DNA of 64,000 nucleotides from Paenibacillus paeoniae (GTDB taxonomy: Bacteria; Bacillota; Bacilli; Paenibacillales; Paenibacillaceae). Position 1 is the stretch's first letter. Every line of letters begins with the position of its first letter. A model generated the notes under the pieces. The model ran no database searches. It saw nothing but the letters and a program-made list of their open reading frames with translations, and had not been told where the DNA came from. The position numbers were made by a program, and so were the translations under genes. The stretch spans positions 1,612,001 through 1,676,000 of the forward strand of contig NZ_QUBQ01000001.1 in the NCBI RefSeq assembly GCF_003388735.1, in the 5' to 3' direction. Below, one piece after another: positions 24,633 to 33,071 of the stretch.

Positions 24633-27269
24633 TTACAACCATTCGTTAAATCTTCTGATGTACCATTTTTTCACGGCCTGTGTCAGCAAGCAATAGCTTA
24701 ACAAGGTTACGACAAGCCATGGGAAATACGACATGGGCAGCGGCTCTAATCCGATGGCTGACCCAAATGGGCTGAACGGGATGTAGACACCCAAGCACAT
24801 AATGAGCGCGGTCAAAACTAAGACAGGCCGGCTTGCCGTGCTTTGAATGAATGGGATTTTCTCCGTACGAATCATGTGTACAATCAGCGTCTGGGATAAT
24901 AATCCTTCAATAAACCACCCGGATTGGAATAAGGATTGATGTTCTACCGAATTGGCTGAGAAGACGTACCACATTAATGCATATGTGGTGATATCAAAGA
25001 TGGAACTGATTGGACCGATAAACACCATAAATCTGCTAACTGATTTAGAGTCCCATTTTTGTGGCTTTTTCAAATACTCCTTATCCATTTTATCCCAGGG
25101 GATGGAGATTTGAGAAACGTCATAAAATAAGTTTTGGATAAGCAAGTGAATCGGCAGCATAGGTAAAAAAGGAATAAAAGCACTTGCTACCAGAACGCTG
25201 AACATGTTGCCGAAATTCGAGCTCGCCGTCATTTTAATATATTTGATGATGTTGCCAAAAGTTATTCGTCCCTGAATGACGCCTTGTTCCAATACCATTA
25301 GACTCTTCTCAAGTAGAATAATATCCGCTGATTCTTTTGCAATATCGATGGCGGTGTCTACTGAGATGCCTACATCGGACTCTTTTAAAGCTACAGCATC
25401 ATTAATTCCGTCACCTAAAAACCCAACGGTATGTCCTTTTGATTTGAGTACACGAACAATTCTCGCTTTTTGAAGGGGATTTATTTTTGCGAAAATCGTA
25501 GTTTGTTCAGCAAGTACAGCCAACTGGTCATCTGACCATTCGTCAATCTGAGTGCCCAGTATGACCTTATCCACCTCAATGCCCACATCTTGACACACCT
25601 TGCGAGTGACAAATTCATTATCTCCTGTAATGACTTTGATTGTGATCCCGTTTTCTTTCAGGGCATGAATCGCTGCCTTTGCCGTTTCCTTTGGTGGATC
25701 AAGAAACGCAAGGAAGCCAATCAGCTCCATATCGGTTTCATCATGAACGCCATACGGCAATCCTTGAGATTCCGTAGTACGCACAGCTACCGCTAATACA
25801 CGCAAGCCATCCTGATTCATTTCATTGACGAGTTGAAGCATGTTGGACTTGATTTCTTGGGTAAGGGGAGTAGAAGCGCCATGAATGGATGTATACGCGC
25901 AGTTGCTGATCACTTCTTCTGGTGCACCCTTACAAATCAGAATGTCCGTTGTATCATTGTTTTTCACCACAACACTCATTCGACGGCGATCAAAGTCAAA
26001 CGGAATTTCATCAAGCTTGCCGTACTCCTTTTCAACCCCAATGATATTCGATTGGAAAGCATGCTCCAGCACGGCTTCATCAAGCAAATTTCGAAGACCG
26101 GTTTGGTAAAAGCCGTTCAAGTAGGCATATTCTAAAACTTTAGGGTCCGCTTCTCCATCAATATTGATGTGTTTCTCCAATATGATTTTATCTTCCGTTA
26201 GCGTGCCGGTTTTATCTGTACATAGAACATCCATTGCCCCGAGGTTTTGAATGGCATTTAGTCTTTTGATGACGACCTTCTTCCGGGACATGGCAACGGC
26301 GCCTTTGGCCAAATTGCCTGCAACAATAACAGGCAGCATCTCAGGCGTCAGTCCCACAGCTACAGATAAACCAAACAAGAGCGCCTCCAGCCAATCTCCC
26401 TTGGTGAATCCATTAATCAGCAAAATAATGGGGATCATAATGAACATAAAGCGAATAAGCACAAAGGTAATGCTTTTGACGCCTTTATCAAAGCTAGTGA
26501 GCGGTTTTTTGCCGATTAATTGTTTGGCCATGGTGCCCCAATAGGTTTGAATACCGGTTGTAACTACGACGGCCCTCGCTGAACCGCTAATGACATTTGT
26601 ACCCATGTAGCACATATTGTTTAGATCAAACGTATGGATGTCCTTCTTAGAAATACGCAGCTTTGCCAAGCCTTTCGGAATAGCAGCGCTTTTTTCTACC
26701 GGCATGGCTTCACCGGTCAGGGCAGATTCACTCACAAGCAGGTTCTTAGCTTGAATGAGCCTTACATCAGCAGGAATCATATCCCCTGCAGCAAGCTGAA
26801 TGATATCTCCGGGGACTACATAGCGCAAATCTATTTTCCTCTCATCGGATTGACGAATAACGTTGGCGGTTGTTTTAACCATGGCCTTTAATTTTTCGGC
26901 TGTTCGTGTAGACCGATATTCCTGGGTGAACGTAATGAGTATGCTGATGGCAACCATTGTTGAGATGATGACGACCGCTTCCATATCCTCGTCCATTACA
27001 TAAGAGAAGGCAGCCAGCGACAATAAGATGAGAATAAACGGATTCTTGAAACAAGCAAGAAATTGAATAAACCATGCAGGCGGCTGATCACGGCTTAACT
27101 CATTGGTACCGTACTGTTCAAGTCTGAGTGCTGCTTCTTGATCGGATAGACCCTGAGTCGTCGAATTTAGTTCATTGAGAATGTCCTCTTCTACTATGAT
27201 GGATGCTTGTACGAGACGTTCAGTGATGCTTTGAGTCATGACCTCATCTTTATTAAAAAACGTTTTCAT
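24633..27269 (-). CDS. mgtA: Magnesium-translocating P-type ATPase
   Basis: An 878-residue P3B-type ATPase with AGGAGG before ATG. Landmarks are TGEAMPVEK in the actuator domain, LTPEMLPVIV in TM4, the phosphorylated Asp in CTDKTGTLTE (near residue 355), KGAPEEV for nucleotide binding and GDGINDAVALKESDVG in the hinge. These match MgtA/MgtB, which imports Mg2+ when external magnesium is low. Upstream on the same strand lie an M-box riboswitch with a terminator, then a small ORF and a second terminator, so expression should be released only at low magnesium and possibly only with leader translation. mgtC is divergent. Confidence 0.95.
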   Translation of the reverse strand: MKTFFNKDEVMTQSITERLVQASIIVEEDILNELNSTTQGLSDQEAALRLEQYGTNELSRDQPPAWFIQFLACFKNPFILILLSLAAFSYVMDEDMEAVVIISTMVAISILITFTQEYRSTRTAEKLKAMVKTTANVIRQSDERKIDLRYVVPGDIIQLAAGDMIPADVRLIQAKNLLVSESALTGEAMPVEKSAAIPKGLAKLRISKKDIHTFDLNNMCYMGTNVISGSARAVVVTTGIQTYWGTMAKQLIGKKPLTSFDKGVKSITFVLIRFMFIMIPIILLINGFTKGDWLEALLFGLSVAVGLTPEMLPVIVAGNLAKGAVAMSRKKVVIKRLNAIQNLGAMDVLCTDKTGTLTEDKIILEKHINIDGEADPKVLEYAYLNGFYQTGLRNLLDEAVLEHAFQSNIIGVEKEYGKLDEIPFDFDRRRMSVVVKNNDTTDILICKGAPEEVISNCAYTSIHGASTPLTQEIKSNMLQLVNEMNQDGLRVLAVAVRTTESQGLPYGVHDETDMELIGFLAFLDPPKETAKAAIHALKENGITIKVITGDNEFVTRKVCQDVGIEVDKVILGTQIDEWSDDQLAVLAEQTTIFAKINPLQKARIVRVLKSKGHTVGFLGDGINDAVALKESDVGISVDTAIDIAKESADIILLEKSLMVLEQGVIQGRITFGNIIKYIKMTASSNFGNMFSVLVASAFIPFLPMLPIHLLIQNLFYDVSQISIPWDKMDKEYLKKPQKWDSKSVSRFMVFIGPISSIFDITTYALMWYVFSANSVEHQSLFQSGWFIEGLLSQTLIVHMIRTEKIPFIQSTASRPVLVLTALIMCLGVYIPFSPFGSAIGLEPLPMSYFPWLVVTLLSYCLLTQAVKKWYIRRFNEWL

Positions 27270-27305
27270 GTCGTTTCCTCCTGAAATATTGAATTTTTGC
27301 CCAAC

Positions 27306-27336
27306 AAAAAAACTCCCTCTGCTATCAGAGAGAGTT
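27306..27336 (-). terminator. Second terminator/attenuator directly before mgtA
   Basis: On the minus strand AACTCTCTCTG pairs with CAGAGGGAGTT (one G-U) around a four-base loop and is followed by seven T. It lies only ~37 bases before the mgtA ATG, after the 45-codon ORF. Its arms repeat segments inside the ORF: TCCCTCTG (27314-27321) also occurs at 27450-27457 and CAGAGAG (27326-27332) at 27434-27440, all in plus-strand notation, so alternative pairings exist. Confidence 0.85.
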
Positions 27337-27368
27337 GATGTTAGACTCTGCGATCGTACACACCCTAA

Positions 27369-27506
27369 TTACTCATGCTTAAATACACCCACTAGTTTGA
27401 TGGCGTGACTATAAAAGTATGGAATAGATGTGACAGAGAGCAGATTCATTCCCTCTGATATATGCTTCTTTTCACGATGGATGTTACTACTCTGACTACT
27501 ATCCAT
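27369..27506 (-). CDS. 45-codon leader ORF between M-box terminator and mgtA
   Basis: Minus strand, ATG nine bases after GGGGGG, reading 45 codons to TAA; it starts MDSSQSSNIHREKKHISEGM and ends VGVFKHE. It lies wholly between the riboswitch terminator and a second terminator. Codons 17-19 (Ser-Glu-Gly, TCAGAGGGA) contain the segment identical to the 3' arm of the second terminator, and codons 22-25 contain a copy of its 5' arm. No family recognised. A regulatory leader peptide is inferred; a small membrane-associated regulator is possible but only weakly hydrophobic sequence is seen. Confidence 0.6.
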   Translation of the reverse strand: MDSSQSSNIHREKKHISEGMNLLSVTSIPYFYSHAIKLVGVFKHE

Positions 27507-27530
27507 GCTGGATATCCCCCCTGACGCCAT

Positions 27531-27560
27531 AAAAATAACCCTCTAAAGACATAGAGGGTT
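27531..27560 (-). terminator. Riboswitch-controlled terminator of the mgtA leader
   Basis: On the minus strand AACCCTCTA pairs with TAGAGGGTT (nine bases) around a six-base loop, followed by ATTTTTAT. Its distance from the M-box core fits the expression platform that terminates transcription when Mg2+ is bound. Confidence 0.85.
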
Positions 27561-27589
27561 AAAGAAGTGCACGAAAAAAACACTTTAAT

Positions 27590-27776
27590 CTCCCCCTAGT
27601 CGAGTTTTGGCACTATACAACGTAAAGAGAGCAATGTCTCTTAGCCACATTATGGAAAGCCTTAATCCGACAATCCCTGTTCTACCCATGGGCATCTTTC
27701 GATATTTCTGGGCAGTGGCCTATGTTTGTATAGGAGCCTCACCTAACGAGGAACTATTCCATTCGATTTCGTTTAC
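27590..27776 (-). promoter_or_regulatory. M-box (ykoK leader) magnesium riboswitch
   Basis: The minus strand at 27747-27733 reads GTTAGGTGAGGCTCC, the invariant M-box core, then TATACAAACATAGG, CCACTGCCCAGAAAT, ATCGAAAGAT and CCATGGGTAGAACAGGG in the correct order. These are the hallmark M-box segments. M-box RNAs fold on binding several Mg2+ ions and promote termination of magnesium transporter transcripts. The terminator at 27531-27560 is downstream, followed by mgtA. Exact ends are approximate. Confidence 0.93.
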
Positions 27777-27782
27777 TCAGCG

Positions 27783-27812
27783 AGTATAATGGCAAATCAA
27801 ATGACTTGTCAA
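27783..27812 (-). promoter_or_regulatory. mgtA leader promoter
   Basis: Minus strand TTGACA (27812-27807), an 18-base spacer and TATACT (27788-27783). Transcription would begin near 27776, just before the M-box. Confidence 0.8.
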
Positions 27813-27838
27813 TTCTTTTTATTCATCCATTTCGTGGA

Positions 27839-27867
27839 TTGACAGGCTCTTGGATAGCGAGTAGAAT
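27839..27867 (+). promoter_or_regulatory. mgtC leader promoter
   Basis: TTGACA (27839-27844), a 17-base spacer and TAGAAT (27862-27867). It is divergent from the mgtA promoter with only 26 bases between the two -35 boxes. The transcript leader is about 280 bases long. Confidence 0.85.
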
Positions 27868-27918
27868 TCAAAACAGCGATTGAGCATCACACTCGGATGG
27901 AAGGGGAGGTTGGTACCC

Positions 27919-28044
27919 ATGGGAAGTAGGATAGTGAAGTCTATCATAGATGCACGGATAAAAGAGGTTTTTTCATGCAGGTTCATAGGAATAGTCTTCA
28001 TTGGATCAGAGGGCCCGCTTATTTCCCAGGGCAGTCTTCTTTGA
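27919..28044 (+). CDS. 41-codon leader ORF before mgtC
   Basis: ATG follows GGGGAGG by about nine bases and opens 41 codons ending TGA, starting MGSRIVKSIIDARIKEVFS and containing FIGSEGPLISQG. Codons 30-33 (Ser-Glu-Gly-Pro) contain AGAGGGCCC (28008-28016), the exact reverse complement of GGGCCCTCT at 28095-28103 in the terminator ahead of mgtC. No family recognised. Ribosome position on this ORF would decide whether that pairing can form; this is inference from the complementarity. Confidence 0.6.
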   Translation: MGSRIVKSIIDARIKEVFSCRFIGIVFIGSEGPLISQGSLL

Positions 28045-28094
28045 GTGTGTATGATTCACGATTCATGAAGTCTAGGAAATGAACGTGTTGATGA

Positions 28095-28126
28095 GGGCCC
28101 TCTTTTTAAAGAGGGTTCTTTTTTAT
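28095..28126 (+). terminator. Attenuator terminator before mgtC
   Basis: CCCTCTTT (28098-28105) pairs with AAAGAGGG (28108-28115), followed by TTCTTTTTTA. The 5' arm overlaps GGGCCCTCT, which is perfectly complementary to nine bases inside the upstream leader ORF. It lies 30-60 bases before the mgtC start. Confidence 0.85.
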
Positions 28127-28155
28127 GACTATTTTGATGGAATGAGGTGATCCGG

Positions 28156-28860
28156 ATGGGTTTCGAAATGATTTTTAAATTGTCGCTTGCATTGATTTTT
28201 GGTTTGTTGATTGGCATCGACAGACAATTAAAACAAAAACAGCTGGGACTGCGTCCAAGTATGGTGATTTGCGTCGCGAGTTGCTTAATTACGATAGTTT
28301 CGATTCATGCGTTCGATAAATTTGGCGGTATGAATCATCCCAATATGGATCCTATGCGTCTGGCTGCTCAGATCGTAAGCGGGGTAGGCTTTATTGGAGC
28401 AGGTGTAATTTTAAGAAGAAGCAATGAGGTGATTTCAGGCTTAACGTCTGCTGCCTTGATTTGGTCCGCATCAGCTCTTGGGATTGCAATTGGAGTTGGT
28501 TTTTATATGGAGGCGTTTTTTGGTGTGATTTTATTAATGACTGCTGTAAATGCGATACCGGTGCTTGTCAAGTGGATTGGACCGCAATCATTGAGCAGAC
28601 ATGATGTCGCGCTCAGAATTTTAGTCGAGCCTAACGCAAGGATGACCGAGCTTATTCAATTAATTGAACGGAAATATCCGAATAAACCAAATAAAAGCAG
28701 TGAGTTTAAAATTCGCTATATGAAATTAAAGGATCTCGAAAATAACTGTCAATGGATTGATTTGACGTTATCTGTCCCGGAATTCCAATATACAACTGAA
28801 ATCTATTATGCCATTAAAAAGATTGACCATGTACGCTCTGTGGAGATTGAGCATCTGTAA
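28156..28860 (+). CDS. mgtC: MgtC/SapB-family membrane protein
   Basis: 234 residues from ATG 28156 (GAGGTGAT eight bases upstream). The N-terminal ~135 residues hold about five hydrophobic segments with the family signature LIGIDRQLKQKQLGLRPSM and SGVGFIGAGVILR; the C-terminal ~95 residues are a soluble domain. In other bacteria MgtC proteins support growth at low magnesium and in hosts, and in Salmonella MgtC inhibits the F1Fo ATPase. Here the gene is divergent from mgtA and has its own long leader with an ORF and attenuator. Confidence 0.9.
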   Translation: MGFEMIFKLSLALIFGLLIGIDRQLKQKQLGLRPSMVICVASCLITIVSIHAFDKFGGMNHPNMDPMRLAAQIVSGVGFIGAGVILRRSNEVISGLTSAALIWSASALGIAIGVGFYMEAFFGVILLMTAVNAIPVLVKWIGPQSLSRHDVALRILVEPNARMTELIQLIERKYPNKPNKSSEFKIRYMKLKDLENNCQWIDLTLSVPEFQYTTEIYYAIKKIDHVRSVEIEHL

Positions 28861-28875
28861 TCAGTGCAGAAGTAG

Positions 28876-29997
28876 CTAACATATTTTCTCATAAATGCGA
28901 CGGCTAAGCTCAGATGGCTGTATGCTCAATTCCGCAAGTTTAAGCACCAATTTTCTGTATATCTGAAAAACATGATCATGTTTGCCTGTCAAGTAATAGG
29001 ACTGCATCAATAGCCGATAGGCCTCTTCCTCATAAGGAGAAATGACAACAGCCTGTTCAGCTATATGGATCGTATCCTCATATTGCTCTTGTGCTAAATA
29101 ACGATTGCCGATCGTAAGCATCACATTAACTGCAGATTTTTCTAGTTGCTGTGCTTTAAGGATAGCCCAGTGGTAATCCTCTGAATCGAGAAGCGGATTT
29201 TTGTAATGCTCCAGCACGGCCAGAAGTTCGCTTATCCCGCTCTCCTTTAAACTTTTAATCCGATCGATCCCGGCTGTGAATGCGGCAACATCAGTAGATA
29301 ATTGTCCCATATGGTCCAGATAGTAACCTTCTTTTTCATAATGAATGATTTCTTCTAATCCATATTGACGCAAGTTTTTGCGCAGAAGGCTGATGCAGGT
29401 ATGAAGATAGACTTTAGCTTTATGGAAAGGCTCGTCCGGCCATAATTCTTCGATAAGTTTGTCGCGGCTGACACGCTCGCGGCCATTAAGAAGCAGATAG
29501 GCGAACAATTCCTTTTCTTTCGATGTCCGCCATGTTAGTTTTTTGCCGATAGGAGAGAGGACCTGAAAATCGCCAAACATTCGTACCGCCAATTTCTTAT
29601 TGGTTGCCGGATAGTGGTCAGAATGCCTAAGATGAATCTCTTTAGTCAATCGGTCAATCGTTTTCATCAATCGGCTCATCTCCATCGGTTTCTGGAGGTA
29701 GTCGATGGCTGCTAGTTCAAAGGCTTCAATCGCGTATTGATCGTAGGCGGTAGTGAAGACTACGAAGTCAAGCGGATTGACTTGATGAATTCGCTCCGCC
29801 AGCTCCAGGCCGGACATGCCAGGCATCTCGATATCGACAAACCATACACGAGACGTATCAGAGCCCGTCATCTGAAGCGTCGCTTCTATGCCGTTGTTAT
29901 AACAGCCTAGTATCTCGACCTGGCCGGATTGCAGGAGGAAAAATTTCAACATATACATCGAATGAATCTCATCATCTACGAGAAAAGCCTGCAGCAT
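28876..29997 (-). CDS. Response regulator with SARP-like output (REC, winged helix, BTAD)
   Basis: A 373-residue protein. Residues ~1-120 are a receiver domain with acidic pocket VDDE, phosphoacceptor Asp55 (WFVDIEMPG), Thr in FTTAYDQYA and Lys in YLQKPM. Residues ~135-225 are an OmpR-like winged helix (FGDFQVL, SKEKELFAYLLLNGRERVSRD). Residues ~235-373 are TPR-like helices of a bacterial transcriptional activation domain (EEEAYRLLMQSYYLTGKHDH). It is downstream of the hybrid kinase gene on the same strand with a 23-base gap, so the two form a two-component system. Target genes unknown. Confidence 0.9.
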   Translation of the reverse strand: MLQAFLVDDEIHSMYMLKFFLLQSGQVEILGCYNNGIEATLQMTGSDTSRVWFVDIEMPGMSGLELAERIHQVNPLDFVVFTTAYDQYAIEAFELAAIDYLQKPMEMSRLMKTIDRLTKEIHLRHSDHYPATNKKLAVRMFGDFQVLSPIGKKLTWRTSKEKELFAYLLLNGRERVSRDKLIEELWPDEPFHKAKVYLHTCISLLRKNLRQYGLEEIIHYEKEGYYLDHMGQLSTDVAAFTAGIDRIKSLKESGISELLAVLEHYKNPLLDSEDYHWAILKAQQLEKSAVNVMLTIGNRYLAQEQYEDTIHIAEQAVVISPYEEEAYRLLMQSYYLTGKHDHVFQIYRKLVLKLAELSIQPSELSRRIYEKIC

Positions 29998-30020
29998 AGT
30001 GTCGCCTCACTTATCTTGAT

Positions 30021-33000
30021 TTATATCATGTACGGAAATTGAATGGTTACGGTAGTTCCTTGACCAGGCATGCTTGCGATATGCGGGATTTGACCGTTCA
30101 AATGTTTCATCCGGCGGATGAGATTTTGCAGGCCAATTCCCTGATCCGGTGTTTTGCGCTCATACATGGCGCTCACTTGCTCGGCAGTCATACCGACTCC
30201 GTCATCTTGTACGATCACGATGACGGATTGCTCCTGTCTTTTGATCGTCAGCTTTACTGTACCGCCGCTAATTTTTTTGGATACGCCATGACGGATGGCG
30301 TTCTCAACTAGCGGCTCGATAAGCAGAGGCATCACTTTGCAGGCATACAAAGAGGGATCGGCGTCAATCTCTACGGTCAGACGAGACCCGAAGCGAACCA
30401 TCTCAATGTCGACATAGGCTCCGATCAACTCCATCTCTGTGCTTAGCGGAATCATATCATCGGAGCTGTCAGAATGAAATAGAATACGCAAATACCGGCT
30501 AAAGCTTCCGAGCAATTCCCCTGCACGAGGACCATCCGTATAGCAAAGCGACATGATAGTTGCTAGCGCATTGTACAGGAAGTGAGGTTTAATCTGCGAA
30601 CGAAGGAAAGCCATCTCATGGCTCGCCGCTTCTTTCACCAGCTTCTTCATGCCAAGCAGCGTATGCACGCGAACCAGAATTTCGGATGTGTCCAGCGGTC
30701 TATGAATAAAATCATTGCCTTGTGCGGCAATGCAAGTCTCGATATCGGCCGGGGTGCTTCGCGTATTAATAAATAGTACGGGCAGCTCCGCCTGGCTGAA
30801 GTCCTTGCGCAGCTCCCGGCATAACGTATAACCATTGTGAGGAGGGAGCTGTACATCGATCATCATTAAATCTGGCCGCTCCCTACTTGATATCGTTTTC
30901 ATCACTTCAGCGCTTGTAGCTGCCGTTTTGATCTGAAAACCTTCCATCGTTAGCAAACCGTATAGATATTCCAGATCGATCAGATTCGTTGTCGCAAGCA
31001 AGATGGTAACGGCTTTTGAGGTCGGATATTCCATCCCGTCATACGCTGTATTGTGCATGGCTAAGCTCAGGTTTTCCTGGTTGTTCTCATCGGGAGTTTC
31101 CTCCTCGATTGGATGATCAACAGCTGACAAATACAGCTTCACCCAAGTATTTGACTCGTCCATTACAAGTTCTCCGCCCATTCGCTGTACCAGCTCTCGC
31201 GATAACTCCAGTCTGGCATCAATTGCATGTGCAGATTCCCGGCTAGGCAAGCTACTCGAAGTGACCTGGCTCCGCGAATCCGACTCGTTTTTTTCAAATC
31301 CTACGGATAGAATAACGTGACGCCCGGATCTCTTGGTTTCGAGTACGATTTCGTCTTGCGCATGAGCATCCATCAGAATATACATAATGTTATAGAGAAC
31401 CTGCATCAGACGATTGCTGTCAGCCGAGACATAACGGGCATCTTGCTGCACGTGTTGACGCAGACATACACCCTTGCCGGTAGCTAGCGTTGTGAATACT
31501 TCCATAACAACGGACAGCGAGGGTACCAGATCTACAGTTCCGATTGTTATATTCAGGCTGCCGTCTTTGAAGCGGGACGCATCTATCAAATCATGGACGG
31601 TATTGGACATGCGATAGGCGGTATTGCGTATCCGGTTCAGCTTTTGTTGTATCTCGTATTCATTCGCTTTTTTAAGCGGTGTTTCCAGCAGGGAGCGAGA
31701 TACATGAATAATACCATGCAGCGGTGTATTCAATTCATGGGATGTAAGCAGCAAAAATTCATCTTTCATTTGATCGGCAATCTGAAGCTTTCCAGTCAGT
31801 TGCTGCATCCCGTTATAGGCCTGTCCATATTGGTAGACCAGCAATATGGCGAAGGAGATGAGCTGCATAATAAATAAACCGTTAACAAGCGTCATCGCAA
31901 TCATATTCCATGTGCTCAGAATGGACAATATACTGTTCAGAAGCAAGATCCATATGGAAGCTATTAAAATTTGGAACTGTCTGAGGTTGATTGTGCCATA
32001 CTGGCGTAATAGATACATACGGAATAGATGGGCTAAGATGATCACATACATCACTAAGCCCCATACATAAACGACATCTTGAGCGTAAGAGTATACCCGG
32101 AATGGTGTTGTTAGTATTGTTACTACATAGATCACGATAAGTGCGGTAGAAGCATGCAATAGCCGCTTCATTTTGCGGGATTCTACGATTCGCGTCATGA
32201 TTTGGTAAATGATGATGGTTATCCCGTATAAAGAGATATATTTGATTTTGAATGCAGGTTCAAAGGACAGATCATGAAAGAGTTGCAGCAGCAGACGTTC
32301 TCCATTGGAGAAGATAATGACCGCAAAAAAGAAAAAGAAGATTGCCTGCAACAATACCTTTACATCCTTGTGAATGAAAAGATAGGAATAGAAAAACAGA
32401 AGTGAGAATGCAATCATAAAGCTGATAATCATATATTCCAGTCCTGTTTGATGTTTGATTTTGCCGTCGATCTGCTGACCGGATCCGAATTCAATAGTAC
32501 TTAGTATGCCGCCGTCTCGGTATTCATAATTGGCGACTTGGATGACGATTTCGAGTTCGGGCTTTTCTGCAAAGAAATAAGTAGTATAGGGCATGTTGCG
32601 CGGTTCATATAAGGTAGGATCGGCAGATGGCGTTCCCGATTGTCCCAGCTGTTTGCCATCTACAAATAAAGCGTCTGCAAAGCGGATATAGCGCTTGGAA
32701 ATCGCTAATTGCCGATCCGTAGGCACTCCTTCGACCAAAAGGCGGTATGTACCGAATCCTTTTCCGTTCATTTCTACTCCATTTGCAAGTGACTGGCCGT
32801 TCCAATTGCCGGGTACTTGTATAAAAGTGCCGGATGCCGTGTCTTGCATTGCGATTTCCTGGGGTGTCAATAACTGATTGGGAAAGAAGCTCCATTCCCC
32901 ATCCAGTTGGAAGAGGTCGTGCTTATTCCAGTTCTCTTCGGTTAATTGCAATACTCCGGATTGGGCAAGCGGCTGATCGGTGCGCGATGCCATCTGATAG

Positions 33001-33071
33001 AGTGTGGTATATAGGATGATGGCCGTAATAACGGTTAATCCGACAAGGAAATAATCTTTGAATAAGCGCAC
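30021..33071 (-). CDS. Membrane hybrid histidine kinase with two kinase modules
   Basis: 1016 residues from the GTG at 33071, chosen because AGAGG lies nine bases upstream; the frame is open to a further start at 33125. Order: one N-terminal TM, an extracellular beta domain (residues ~30-205), about seven TM segments (~215-425) as in 7TM-DISM sensors, a HisKA domain with His445 (SHELNTPLHG) and a weak ATPase domain, a receiver with Asp739 (MIDVQLPPHNGY), then a LytS-type kinase with His830 (SQIKPHFLYNAL) and an intact ATPase domain (NAIRHGV, DDGVGM, GIGLQNL). Probably signals to the adjacent SARP-like regulator. The input is unknown. Confidence 0.9.
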   Translation of the reverse strand: MRLFKDYFLVGLTVITAIILYTTLYQMASRTDQPLAQSGVLQLTEENWNKHDLFQLDGEWSFFPNQLLTPQEIAMQDTASGTFIQVPGNWNGQSLANGVEMNGKGFGTYRLLVEGVPTDRQLAISKRYIRFADALFVDGKQLGQSGTPSADPTLYEPRNMPYTTYFFAEKPELEIVIQVANYEYRDGGILSTIEFGSGQQIDGKIKHQTGLEYMIISFMIAFSLLFFYSYLFIHKDVKVLLQAIFFFFFAVIIFSNGERLLLQLFHDLSFEPAFKIKYISLYGITIIIYQIMTRIVESRKMKRLLHASTALIVIYVVTILTTPFRVYSYAQDVVYVWGLVMYVIILAHLFRMYLLRQYGTINLRQFQILIASIWILLLNSILSILSTWNMIAMTLVNGLFIMQLISFAILLVYQYGQAYNGMQQLTGKLQIADQMKDEFLLLTSHELNTPLHGIIHVSRSLLETPLKKANEYEIQQKLNRIRNTAYRMSNTVHDLIDASRFKDGSLNITIGTVDLVPSLSVVMEVFTTLATGKGVCLRQHVQQDARYVSADSNRLMQVLYNIMYILMDAHAQDEIVLETKRSGRHVILSVGFEKNESDSRSQVTSSSLPSRESAHAIDARLELSRELVQRMGGELVMDESNTWVKLYLSAVDHPIEEETPDENNQENLSLAMHNTAYDGMEYPTSKAVTILLATTNLIDLEYLYGLLTMEGFQIKTAATSAEVMKTISSRERPDLMMIDVQLPPHNGYTLCRELRKDFSQAELPVLFINTRSTPADIETCIAAQGNDFIHRPLDTSEILVRVHTLLGMKKLVKEAASHEMAFLRSQIKPHFLYNALATIMSLCYTDGPRAGELLGSFSRYLRILFHSDSSDDMIPLSTEMELIGAYVDIEMVRFGSRLTVEIDADPSLYACKVMPLLIEPLVENAIRHGVSKKISGGTVKLTIKRQEQSVIVIVQDDGVGMTAEQVSAMYERKTPDQGIGLQNLIRRMKHLNGQIPHIASMPGQGTTVTIQFPYMI

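Noticed and set aside
25833..26135. 100-codon ORF antisense to mgtA
   Set aside because: Lies wholly opposite conserved P-type ATPase sequence and has no initiation site; a shadow frame.
27800..28100. mgtC leader as a second metal riboswitch (yybP-ykoY or M-box)
   Set aside because: None of the conserved core segments of those classes is present; an ORF-based attenuator explains the sequence better.
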